Part shown: positions 1-6,421 of the stretch, piece by piece
Numbering within the stretch: the stretch's first letter is position 1
Layout of the letters: each line of letters begins with the position of its first letter
Assembly: GCA_001771975.1 (NCBI GenBank)
Contig: MERE01000079.1
Span: 1 to 13,176, forward strand
DNA length: 13,176 nt
Source: Betaproteobacteria bacterium RIFCSPLOWO2_02_FULL_68_150
Lineage (GTDB): Bacteria; Pseudomonadota; Gammaproteobacteria; Burkholderiales; SG8-39
Reading direction: 5' to 3'
Program-made: the position numbers and the translations under genes
The notes under the pieces: generated by a model
What the model was told of the DNA's origin: nothing
The model's input: only the letters and a program-made list of their open reading frames with translations
Database searches by the model: none

Positions 1-198
1 GAGCAGGATGCGCACCGGAAGATCAGTCAACGTCGGCTCAGGGTGATCGCGCAGGTGGGCCGCGTTCTGCAGCGCCGGCACGATGTGCTGGGTCTTGGTC
101 CCCACCATGGCGCTGTCCACGCCGTGGACCACGGCCGCTTGCGCACGCGCGATCCCGATGAGCAGCTCGGCCAGTTGTTGCGCGGATATCTCAAGCAT
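1..198 (-). CDS. Unrecognised protein, N-terminal 66 residues (partial)
   Basis: The minus strand is open for 66 codons from an ATG at 198-196 to the window edge, with no stop, so the C-terminus lies outside. The start has an AAGGGGG ribosome-binding site (207-213) eight bases upstream. The visible protein begins MLEISAQQLAELLIGIARAQ: an amphipathic helix, then a short alanine-rich region and a polar, proline-containing stretch (HPEPTLTDLP). There is no signal peptide or membrane segment. I do not recognise the family and assign no function. It is divergently arranged with the DUF1499 gene, with 41 bases between the two starts. The open frame, good RBS and start placement support a real gene. 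Confidence 0.6.
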   Translation of the reverse strand, partial: MLEISAQQLAELLIGIARAQAAVVHGVDSAMVGTKTQHIVPALQNAAHLRDHPEPTLTDLPVRILL

Positions 199-239
199 CG
201 GCGGATCCCCCTTGCAGCGATGGTAACATCCGCGACTCC

Positions 240-755
240 ATGGCGAAACGAATCCTCGCCGTCGTCGCGCTGATCCTTCTATGCGCGGCCGCGGGGCTCG
301 CGCTGCATCTCGCCGTGAGCGGGGGAGACACGGTGTTTGCCGGAACGCGTCCCGATTATCTCGGCGTCAAGGACGGCCGATTGGCGCGCTGCAAGCGCAC
401 GCCGAATTGCGTCAGCAGCCAGGCCGATGCGTCCGACGCGGAGCATTACATCGCGCCGATCGTTTTCAAGGGCAGCGCCGGCCAGGCGATGGCTGCGGTG
501 GGTAAGGCGGTCGAGAGCACGGCGCGCGCGACCGTCATCCGCAGCGAGTCGGGCTACCTTTACGCCGAGTTTCGCTCCAGGCTGATGGGCTTCGTCGACG
601 ACGTCGAGTTTCTTTTCGATGCGGCTGCAGGCGTGATCCACGTGCGTTCGGCCTCGCGACTCGGGCGGCGCGATTTCGGCGTCAACCGCGAGCGCGTCGA
701 GGCGCTGCGCGCGGCGATCGCGGCCTCGGGCCAGGCAAAACCGGGGGTCGGCTAG
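240..755 (+). CDS. DUF1499 family membrane-anchored/secreted protein
   Basis: A 171-residue protein with an N-terminal hydrophobic segment (about residues 4-26, after MAKR), either a membrane anchor or an uncleaved signal. There is no convincing lipobox around Cys15. The rest matches my memory of DUF1499: the RPDYLGV entry (37-43), a Cys-containing TPNCVSSQA motif (54-62), an H-Y-I-x-P element (69-73), and the C-terminal FRSRLMGFVDDVEF (111-124) and SRLGRRDFGVNRERV (139-153) blocks. The biochemical role of the family is not established. The protein probably faces the periplasm or outer leaflet. The ATG at 240 has no strong Shine-Dalgarno; it is kept because the hydrophobic segment follows it at once. 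The gene converges on the channel gene (787) with a 31-base gap in which I see no clear terminator. Confidence 0.85.
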   Translation: MAKRILAVVALILLCAAAGLALHLAVSGGDTVFAGTRPDYLGVKDGRLARCKRTPNCVSSQADASDAEHYIAPIVFKGSAGQAMAAVGKAVESTARATVIRSESGYLYAEFRSRLMGFVDDVEFLFDAAAGVIHVRSASRLGRRDFGVNRERVEALRAAIAASGQAKPGVG

Positions 756-786
756 AACAATTGGCAATGGAGCTGGCCCCTGCGCT

Positions 787-1953
787 TCACAAGGTGCCTG
801 CTCCTCCGCGATCCTCCCCTCGACGGCGTTTCGCTTCCGTCTCGATCGCCGCGATCAGCACGGGTTGTTGGCCGGCGAGCTGGTAGAAATCCGCGACGTT
901 GAGCACGAGCAAGGTGCAGGGCGTCACCGTCACTACGTCGGCCGAGCGCGGCTTGCGGTCGAGCAGCGCCATCTCGCCGAAAAAATCGCCGTCGCGCAAC
1001 ATTCGTGTGCGAGCGCCGATTCGCACCTCGGCCTCACCCGTGACAATGAAGAACATCGAGTCGCCGGCCGCACCTTTGCGAATCACCGTCGCCCCTACCG
1101 GGTAACTGCGCGAGCGCAGGCGTCCGACGATGTCGGAAATGGCGATTGCGCCGACGTCGGCAAAGAACGGCACCCGCGCGACCAGGTCCCAGATGCGCAC
1201 GAACTCCCGCCGGCGTACCTCCTCGGCGAACCCGGTCGCGAGGATACCGGCAAGCAACGCCAGGACCGATATTCCGCACAGCATGACCAACCCGCCGATG
1301 ACACGGCCCAGCGCGCTCTGCGGCACCACGTCGCCGTAGCCCGTCGTCGTGAGTGTGACCACCGCCCACCAGAGCGAAGCGGGAATGCTGCCGAAATGTT
1401 CCGGTTGGCGTTCGGCCTCGAGCCAATGCGCGATCGTTGCCGCCGAGAAGAGCACAATCGCGAAAAGCGCTGCCGCGGCCCCGAGGGCCGAGCGCTCGTT
1501 GTGAAACACGCGCGCAATCATCCCGACGCCCGGAGCATGCGTCGCGAGCTTCAGCACCCACAGCAGTATGAATACCGATGCCGACTCGGCGCCGAGCCGC
1601 GCACCGCCGGAGGCTGCGGCCACCGCCGGAATCACGGCCAGCAGATCGATGACGCCTTCGGCCGAGACGACCCAGCGCAGCCGCGAGCGGGCCTCAGTGG
1701 CCGAGTGCAGGAGAGGATTTTCCGGCGCGATCCAGAGCCGCACCAGGTACTCGGCAAAGAACAGCACGGCGACGATGCCGGTTACGCTGCCCGCGAGCGC
1801 GCGCGCAGCCGGCGTGACCTCGTCAACCGTCCCGGCCGAGACCGAAAGGATTCCAATCAGGATCAGCAGGATTTCGAGCGTGCGCACCCGCCGCGCGGCA
1901 TGCCCGTGGCTGTTCTGATCCAGCAGTGCGCAGATTCGCGCTCGCAGCGTCAA
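787..1953 (-). CDS. Cyclic-nucleotide-regulated six-TM potassium channel (TTG start)
   Basis: From a TTG start the protein is 388 residues. Hydrophobic segments at about 26-43, 52-75, 96-113, 126-150, 157-177 and 216-241 fit S1-S6. A re-entrant pore (191-212) carries the K+ selectivity filter TTTGYGD (202-208). A cyclic-nucleotide-binding domain follows (about 262-370), with FGEMALL (325-331) and the phosphate-contacting Arg region PRSA (335-338). This is the plan of bacterial MlotiK1-type channels: cNMP binding is expected to open K+ flow across the inner membrane. The S4 region holds few basic residues (K135, R148), so strong voltage sensing looks unlikely. The open frame extends to 2100, but that would overlap the preceding gene; TTG at 1953 has an AGGGAGA site five bases upstream and leaves a 29-base gap. 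It is the last gene of the minus-strand set. The bound nucleotide (cAMP or cGMP) cannot be read from the sequence. Confidence 0.9.
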   Translation of the reverse strand: MTLRARICALLDQNSHGHAARRVRTLEILLILIGILSVSAGTVDEVTPAARALAGSVTGIVAVLFFAEYLVRLWIAPENPLLHSATEARSRLRWVVSAEGVIDLLAVIPAVAAASGGARLGAESASVFILLWVLKLATHAPGVGMIARVFHNERSALGAAAALFAIVLFSAATIAHWLEAERQPEHFGSIPASLWWAVVTLTTTGYGDVVPQSALGRVIGGLVMLCGISVLALLAGILATGFAEEVRRREFVRIWDLVARVPFFADVGAIAISDIVGRLRSRSYPVGATVIRKGAAGDSMFFIVTGEAEVRIGARTRMLRDGDFFGEMALLDRKPRSADVVTVTPCTLLVLNVADFYQLAGQQPVLIAAIETEAKRRRGEDRGGAGTL

Positions 1954-1958
1954 TCCCG

Positions 1959-1965
1959 TCTCCCT
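1959..1965 (-). promoter_or_regulatory. Ribosome-binding site deciding the channel's TTG start
   Basis: The minus strand reads AGGGAGA, five bases, then TTG (1953-1951). No ATG or GTG nearby gives a comparable site. This choice also places the start just after the stop of the upstream gene (1983), so it decides the N-terminus. Confidence 0.6.
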
Positions 1966-1982
1966 GAAATTCGCCTGATCCG

Positions 1983-2813
1983 TCAGGATTTGAACTCCGC
2001 GATCACCGGCTGGTGGTCTGAGGCCTTGCAATGCGGATCGACGCGCACTGCGGCGAGGCGCGGTGCGAGAGTCCCGGAGACAAACACGTAATCGCAGCAA
2101 TACGGCTCGCGCGCGAACTCGGCGTCGAACAGACCGAACGTCGCGGGCTGCGCCACGCCCGGGTGCGCGAGCGCCCAGGCGTCGCGCCAGGTCTGCCGCA
2201 GCGGCGCCATCAGCGGATCGTCCGGGTGCATGTTGAGATCGCCGGTGAGGATCGAGGCTCCCGGCCGCACGAAAGGCTGAAAGGGCCCCGATTCATATCG
2301 ATCGGACGGCCGTAGCGTCGCGTGGGCGCGGGCTTCCGCATCAATCTCGCACAGCCGCGCCACTTGCGCCGCGCGCTGAATGTCCGAGTAATACTCGAGA
2401 TGGGTCGTGATGACGCGCACTGCTCCCCATGGTGCCTCGATTACAGTCTCGAGCGCAACGCGCGGCATGCTCGGCACGCCGTCGTGTGCGGGCCAGGGCA
2501 ACGGATGGCGCAGCACCTGCCGCACCGGCAGGCGCGAGAGGATCAGGTTGCCGAAGCGGCGCCGGCCGCCGCGGCCGTCCGGCACATCCACGCCCCACGC
2601 GAAGTGCGCTTCGTAGCCGGGAAATGCCGTGGCGAGCAGTGCCGCCTGGTCTTCGCCTGCGCTGCCGGCAAGCGCAGGAAAGTTGACCGCGACTTCCTGA
2701 AAACACGCAACGTCAGGGTCGCACAGTTCCCGCGCCGCGCGTGCGATGCGTGCCGGGTCGACCACGCCGTCCACGCCGCGGCACCACTGGATGTTCCACT
2801 GCAGCAGGCGCAT
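1983..2813 (-). CDS. Endonuclease/exonuclease/phosphatase (EEP) fold hydrolase
   Basis: A 276-residue cytoplasmic protein covering one complete EEP domain, the usual length. Catalytic signatures appear in family order: QWNIQW with metal-site Asn7, FQEV with Glu40, TTHLEYYS with His138, TGDLN with Asp192 and Asn194, CDYVFVS with Asp241, and the closing SDHQPV with the general-base pair Asp266-His267. All expected residues are present, so it should be an active Mg2+-dependent phosphoesterase. The fold covers DNases, sphingomyelinases, inositol phosphatases and other phosphodiesterases, so the substrate cannot be named. There is no signal peptide. The ATG at 2813 lies six bases after the stop of the TPP enzyme, implying co-transcription and probably coupled translation; only a weak AGGG precedes it. 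Confidence 0.88.
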   Translation of the reverse strand: MRLLQWNIQWCRGVDGVVDPARIARAARELCDPDVACFQEVAVNFPALAGSAGEDQAALLATAFPGYEAHFAWGVDVPDGRGGRRRFGNLILSRLPVRQVLRHPLPWPAHDGVPSMPRVALETVIEAPWGAVRVITTHLEYYSDIQRAAQVARLCEIDAEARAHATLRPSDRYESGPFQPFVRPGASILTGDLNMHPDDPLMAPLRQTWRDAWALAHPGVAQPATFGLFDAEFAREPYCCDYVFVSGTLAPRLAAVRVDPHCKASDHQPVIAEFKS

Positions 2814-2819
2814 CGGACC

Positions 2820-4568
2820 CTACATCGAGATCGAACCGTCGCGGAAGTCGGTCTTGTCGAGCCAGACGTTGACCAGCACCGGCCGCCCGGCGGTGGCAAT
2901 TTCGCGCGCGCGCTGCAGCCCCGGCTCGACTTCGTCGGGGCGCCTGATTTCGATGCCCTCGGCGCCGAATCCCCGGGCGACTTCGTGGTAGGCCGTGCGC
3001 GCGAGCACCGTGCCCACGTCGTCGCGCAGCAGCTTCACCTGCTCGCGCGCGATTTGCGCCCAGGCCGCGTCGTTCCCCACCACCGCGATGACCGGCACGC
3101 CGTGGCGCACGAAAGTGTCGAATTCCGCGAGGCCGTAACCGCTCGCGCCGTCGCCCCAGATCAGCCAGATCTCGGAACCGGGACGCACGCGCGCGGCGCC
3201 GAGCGCGTATCCGGCGCCGACGCCGAGAGTGCCGAACGCGCCCGGATCAAGCCACGCGAGCGGGCCGCGCGGGCGCAGCACGTAGGAGGCGGTGGCGACG
3301 AAATCGCCGCCGTCGGCGACGAACACCGCGTTGTCGCCCGCGCAAGCGTCCAGCGCCCGCAATAACGCTACCGGGTTGACGTGCTCACCGGTGCGCCTGG
3401 CGCGCTCGTCGATGTCGGCCTCGCGCGCCTTGTCGCGCGCGCGCAGCGTGCCGATCCAGGCTGCGCGATGGGCCCGGCCGGAAGCTTCTGCCGCGAGATG
3501 CTCGATGGCGAGGCCGGCATCGCCGATCATCGCCAGCGCAGGTTTGCGATTCAGGCGCGCCTCTCGCGCGCCGCGGTTCGCGGCAATGAGCGCAGCCGAG
3601 CGACGGATGTGGCGCCCGTAGTCGAGCCGGAAATCGCACGGCACGCCGGCGAGCATCACGCAATCGGCCGCGCGCAGCGCCTCGCGCCGCGCGTGACGCA
3701 GCTGCAGAGGATGCGCGCGTCCCAGAAGGCCGCGCGCCATCCCGGAGAGATACACCGGGACGCCGAGCTGCGTTACTGCGGCGGCGAGGCGCGCCGCGTC
3801 GCCCGCCCTCGCGAGCGCCTGGCTGCCGATGACGAGCAGCGGCTGGGCGGCCCTGGCGAGCGCAGCGGCAGCTCGCCCGACGATTGCGCCGCTGGCGGTC
3901 GGCACGGACACCTCCCGTGGCCGCGGGTCGAACGCCGCAGAGCGTTGCGCGAACAGGCGATCGGCGTGACGCCTGAGATACCAGCGCAGCAACCGATCGG
4001 GGAGCGATGATCCTTTGCCGGCCGCCTCGGCGTACCACCGGCGAATCGACGCTTCGTCATAGAGCAGATCGACCGGGCATTCGACGAACACCGGCCCGGG
4101 AATACCTTCGCGCGCCACGGCGAACGCTTCCACCATGGCCGGCCCCAAGTCGGCTACGCTGCGGACCTGCTTCACCCGCTTGACGTGCGGCGCCACCAGC
4201 GGCCGCTGGTCGATGTCCTGCAGCGCGCCGCGACCCTGCAACGCCGTCGGTGCCGCGCCGCCGATGAGAACGAGCGGCGAATGTGCGAGCTGCGCATTCT
4301 TGAGCGCGGTGATGGTGTTGGTGAGCCCCGGCCCGGCAGTGACCGCGACGACGCCCGGCGTTCCGGTCAGGCGCGCCACGGCGTCCGCGGCGAACACCGC
4401 CGTCGCCTCGTGCCGCGTGTCGACGATCGGGATGCCGCGCGCCTTCGCGGCCACGAGGATCGGCGAAATGTGACCGCCACATAGCGTGAACAAGGCGGGG
4501 ACGCCATGCGCCTCCAGGACCGCCGCGACGCGGTCGCCGCCGTTGGCGGGCGAACCCGCAGTTGTCAT
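2820..4568 (-). CDS. ILVBL/HACL2-like thiamine-diphosphate-dependent lyase
   Basis: A 582-residue protein with the three-domain layout of TPP decarboxylases and lyases. The N-terminal pyrimidine-binding domain (about 8-180) holds the catalytic Glu54 in DTRHEATAVFAAD and the TAGPG loop (77-81). A central domain spans about 225-365. The C-terminal diphosphate-binding domain has ADGGDF (418-423), GTLGVGAGYALG (446-457), and GDG (472-474) with Asn499-Asp500 closing the metal site. Several blocks, especially EFDTFVRH, VVGNDAAW and the terminal TDFRDGSI, recall human ILVBL (HACL2), a 2-hydroxyacyl-CoA lyase that was first named acetolactate-synthase-like. Acting on 2-hydroxyacyl-CoA is thus more likely than acetolactate synthesis, but this is inferred from similarity. 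The open frame continues to 5198; ATG 4568 is chosen for its AAGGAG site (4576-4581), the TPP domain beginning there, and because further extension would run through the divergent pseudoprotease gene. First gene of the minus-strand set. Confidence 0.88.
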   Translation of the reverse strand: MTTAGSPANGGDRVAAVLEAHGVPALFTLCGGHISPILVAAKARGIPIVDTRHEATAVFAADAVARLTGTPGVVAVTAGPGLTNTITALKNAQLAHSPLVLIGGAAPTALQGRGALQDIDQRPLVAPHVKRVKQVRSVADLGPAMVEAFAVAREGIPGPVFVECPVDLLYDEASIRRWYAEAAGKGSSLPDRLLRWYLRRHADRLFAQRSAAFDPRPREVSVPTASGAIVGRAAAALARAAQPLLVIGSQALARAGDAARLAAAVTQLGVPVYLSGMARGLLGRAHPLQLRHARREALRAADCVMLAGVPCDFRLDYGRHIRRSAALIAANRGAREARLNRKPALAMIGDAGLAIEHLAAEASGRAHRAAWIGTLRARDKAREADIDERARRTGEHVNPVALLRALDACAGDNAVFVADGGDFVATASYVLRPRGPLAWLDPGAFGTLGVGAGYALGAARVRPGSEIWLIWGDGASGYGLAEFDTFVRHGVPVIAVVGNDAAWAQIAREQVKLLRDDVGTVLARTAYHEVARGFGAEGIEIRRPDEVEPGLQRAREIATAGRPVLVNVWLDKTDFRDGSISM

Positions 4569-4600
4569 GGCGATGCTCCTTGCTGTGTCGGGCCCGGGCG

Positions 4601-4629
4601 AGGTTAGCCGGAACCGCCGGGGCGGTAAA
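4601..4629 (-). promoter_or_regulatory. Candidate sigma-70-type promoter for the TPP lyase set
   Basis: On the minus strand TTTACC (4629-4624) is followed after 17 bases by TAACCT (4606-4601), 4 of 6 and 3 of 6 matches to the -35 and -10 consensus. It lies about 33 bases upstream of the start codon, inside the 126-base divergent region. The inverted repeat 4613-4626 overlaps the spacer and -35. This is a weak consensus match and only a candidate. Confidence 0.25.
4613..4626. repeat. Short inverted repeat in divergent intergenic region
   Basis: ACCGC-CGGG-GCGGT, a five-base perfect stem with a four-base loop, lies midway between the divergent TPP lyase and pseudoprotease starts. It overlaps the candidate promoter 4601-4629, so it could be an operator. 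At this GC content short GC-rich repeats also arise by chance. Confidence 0.3.
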
Positions 4630-4694
4630 GGCGACTGCGGCTCTGGATTTGGCCGGCGGCGAGAGGGACAATGGCGCCGCATGAAGAGGCTGCC

Positions 4695-5702
4695 ATGAAG
4701 GCTCTGCGGTGGATGCTCTGGGGCGTCCTCGCGATCGCGCTTGCCGCGCCGGCGCTTGCCGAGGACCGTGCGAAGGGCGAGGAGTCCACGAGCGAGGCCG
4801 AAGCAACGCTTTCGGCGATCGTGCGCGTCAGGACGAAGATCGTGTCGGGCGCGCGCACTGCCGCCAACCTCGGCCTGCAGCGCGAGGGCTCCGGCGTGCT
4901 GGTGCGCGAGGATTACGTGGTCACGATCGGCTATCTGGTGATCGAGGCCGAGTCGGTGGTGGTCACCGGAGCGGACGGCAAGTCGGTGCCCGCGAGCGTC
5001 GCCGGCTACGATCACGCGAGCGGCTTCGGCCTTCTCAGGCTGCTCGCGCCGCTCGCCGGCAAGCTCTTGCCGCTGGGTGATGCCGACGCGCTGGCCGAGC
5101 GCGAGGCGGCGCTCGTCGCGAGCTACGGCGGGCGCGAGGGCGTGAGCCTCGCGCACGTGGTGTCGCGCCGGCCATTCTCGGGCAGCTGGGAGTATCACCT
5201 GGATTCCGCGATCTTCACCTACCCGGCGGTCATGGATTGGTCGGGCGCGGCGCTGATCAACGTGCGCGGCGAGCTGGTGGGCATCGGCTCGCTGATCGTG
5301 AACGATGCCGTGGGCGGCGGCACTCCTTCGCCGGGCAACCTGTTCGTTCCGGTGAGCCTGTTGCGCCCGATTCTCGACGAGCTGATCGCGAACGGGCGGC
5401 GCGCGGGGCCGGTGCGCCCCTGGCTCGGTCTCAATACGGAGGAGATGCGCGGGCGCCTGTTCGTGACGCGCGTCTCGCCCGACGGCCCGGCGGAGCGCGC
5501 CGGGCTGAGAAGCGGCGACATCGTGGTCGGCGTCGGCGGCGACGACGTGTCTTCGCTCGCCGAGCTGTACGCCAGGATCTGGAGCCGCGGTGCCGCCGGC
5601 GTCGAGGTGCCGCTCAAGGTGCTGCAGGGCATGCAGGTCCGGGAGCTGACCGTGCGTTCGATCGACCGCCTCGAATACTTCCGGCAGAAACCGTCCTACT
5701 AG
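4695..5702 (+). CDS. Secreted Deg/HtrA-like protein with PDZ domain, catalytic triad degraded (pseudoprotease)
   Basis: A 335-residue protein with a Sec signal peptide (cleavage probably after ALA, residues 20-22), a trypsin-like domain (about 38-225) and one PDZ domain (about 240-325, with RPWLGL and the loop AERAGLRSGDIV). Alignment by eye to E. coli DegP places the catalytic His of TNNHVV at Tyr80 (TIGYLV) and the catalytic Asp of SDIAL at Gly110 (SGFGL). The nucleophile region GNSGGAL reads DWSGAAL, keeping Ser183 but altering the oxyanion loop. The fold is intact and in frame, but the serine-protease mechanism should not work. A periplasmic chaperone, scaffold or peptide-sensing role through the PDZ domain is inference. 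Start ATG 4695 is preferred over 4671 because a GAAGAGG site lies just before it and the signal peptide begins there. First of four closely packed plus-strand genes. Confidence 0.88.
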   Translation: MKALRWMLWGVLAIALAAPALAEDRAKGEESTSEAEATLSAIVRVRTKIVSGARTAANLGLQREGSGVLVREDYVVTIGYLVIEAESVVVTGADGKSVPASVAGYDHASGFGLLRLLAPLAGKLLPLGDADALAEREAALVASYGGREGVSLAHVVSRRPFSGSWEYHLDSAIFTYPAVMDWSGAALINVRGELVGIGSLIVNDAVGGGTPSPGNLFVPVSLLRPILDELIANGRRAGPVRPWLGLNTEEMRGRLFVTRVSPDGPAERAGLRSGDIVVGVGGDDVSSLAELYARIWSRGAAGVEVPLKVLQGMQVRELTVRSIDRLEYFRQKPSY

Positions 5703-5706
5703 GCCC

Positions 5707-5713
5707 GAGGGGA
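5707..5713 (+). promoter_or_regulatory. Ribosome-binding site for the TTG-started YdcH-like gene
   Basis: GAGGGGA is followed by six bases and then TTG (5720-5722). It sits in the 17-base gap after the pseudoprotease stop. No ATG or GTG start in this frame keeps the full DUF465 domain, so this site decides the start. Confidence 0.55.
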
Positions 5714-5719
5714 TCCCGA

Positions 5720-5941
5720 TTGGGCACTCAGCCGCTCACCGACGAAGAGCGCGAGCAGATCGAAGCGCGCATCGCCGTGCTCGAGACGGAGCACCGCGAT
5801 CTCGACGACGTGATCGACCGGCTCGCGCTGGTTCCGGTTCAGGACCAGCTGCAGCTGCGGCGCCTGAAAAAGAGGAAGCTCCTGTTGAAGGACACCATCG
5901 CACGCCTGCGGGACCGCCTGATTCCCGACATCCTCGCGTGA
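5720..5941 (+). CDS. YdcH-like DUF465 small coiled-coil protein
   Basis: A 73-residue protein read from TTG, too short and too unusual in its start to be obvious. It is almost wholly helical: an LTDEEREQIEARI helix, the family hallmark LETEHRDLDDVIDRL (21-35), then LQLRRLKKRKLLLKD (44-58) and IPDILA at the end. The EHR-LD and LKK-KL-LKD patterns identify DUF465/YdcH, usually 65-80 residues long. Its function is not established. The two charged heptad helices suggest an antiparallel coiled-coil hairpin. Its stop overlaps the GTG start of dtd by four bases (GTGA), so translation is probably coupled. It has no signal peptide and should be cytoplasmic. Confidence 0.85.
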   Translation: MGTQPLTDEEREQIEARIAVLETEHRDLDDVIDRLALVPVQDQLQLRRLKKRKLLLKDTIARLRDRLIPDILA

Positions 5942-6390
5942 TCGCGCTGGTGCAGCGCGTGAGCGAGGCGCGCGTCGCGGCGGCGGGCGCGACGCTGGGC
6001 GAGATCGGTCGCGGCGTCCTGGCGCTGGTCGGCGTCGAGCGCGGCGACGGCGAGACGGAGGCCGCGCGCCTCGCCAGGCGCGTGATCGGCTACCGCGTCT
6101 TCGCCGATGCCGCCGGAAAGATGAACCTGTCGCTGGCCGATGTCGGCGGCGGGTTGCTCGCCGTGCCGCAGTTCACGCTTGCCGCGGACACGCACAAGGG
6201 GGCGCGGCCGAGTTTTTCCTGCGCGGCGCCGCCCGCCGAGGGCGAGCAGCTGTTCCGGCTCTTCGTGGAAAATGCGCGCCGGCTGCATCACACGGTGCAG
6301 ACCGGGATATTCGGCGCGGACATGAAGGTGAGCCTCGTGAACGACGGGCCGGTGACGTTCTGGCTGCAGGTGCGGCCGTCGCGCGTATGA
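5938..6390 (+). CDS. dtd: D-aminoacyl-tRNA deacylase (GTG start)
   Basis: A 150-residue protein of standard DTD length that hydrolyses the ester between a D-amino acid (or glycine on the wrong tRNA) and tRNA, recycling the tRNA in the cytoplasm. The N-terminus MIALVQRVSEARV is typical. Both active-site motifs are present: PQFTL (77-81, the family's SQFTL, with the functional Thr80) and NDGPVTFW (135-142), whose Gly-Pro pair gives the chiral selectivity filter. RPSF (90-93) and the KMNLSL block (61-66) also fit. The first motif residue is Pro rather than the Ser of E. coli Dtd, which I do not take as loss of function. The GTG start overlaps the upstream stop by four bases. The acyl-CoA ligase follows after 31 bases. 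Confidence 0.96.
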   Translation: MIALVQRVSEARVAAAGATLGEIGRGVLALVGVERGDGETEAARLARRVIGYRVFADAAGKMNLSLADVGGGLLAVPQFTLAADTHKGARPSFSCAAPPAEGEQLFRLFVENARRLHHTVQTGIFGADMKVSLVNDGPVTFWLQVRPSRV

Positions 6391-6421
6391 TCGCGCCAGC
6401 TTGGTGGAATGGAGCCGCAGG

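Noticed and set aside
43..273. A 76-codon plus-strand frame at the left edge
   Set aside because: It is antisense to the RBS-led minus-strand gene at 1-198, and it overlaps the DUF1499 start in another frame.
865..3365. Plus-strand open frames of 408 and 347 codons opposite the channel, EEP and lyase genes
   Set aside because: They are low-complexity, Arg/His-rich translations antisense to three genes with intact catalytic motifs.
4569..5198. N-terminal extension of the TPP lyase frame by about 210 codons
   Set aside because: The extension is antisense to the pseudoprotease gene and has no domain. ATG 4568 has an AAGGAG site and begins the TPP fold.
5703..5725. GCCC...GGGC stem around the YdcH-like RBS
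   Set aside because: The outer stem is only four base pairs, and the inner GGGATCCC palindrome has no loop, so a stable RBS-occluding hairpin is not convincing.
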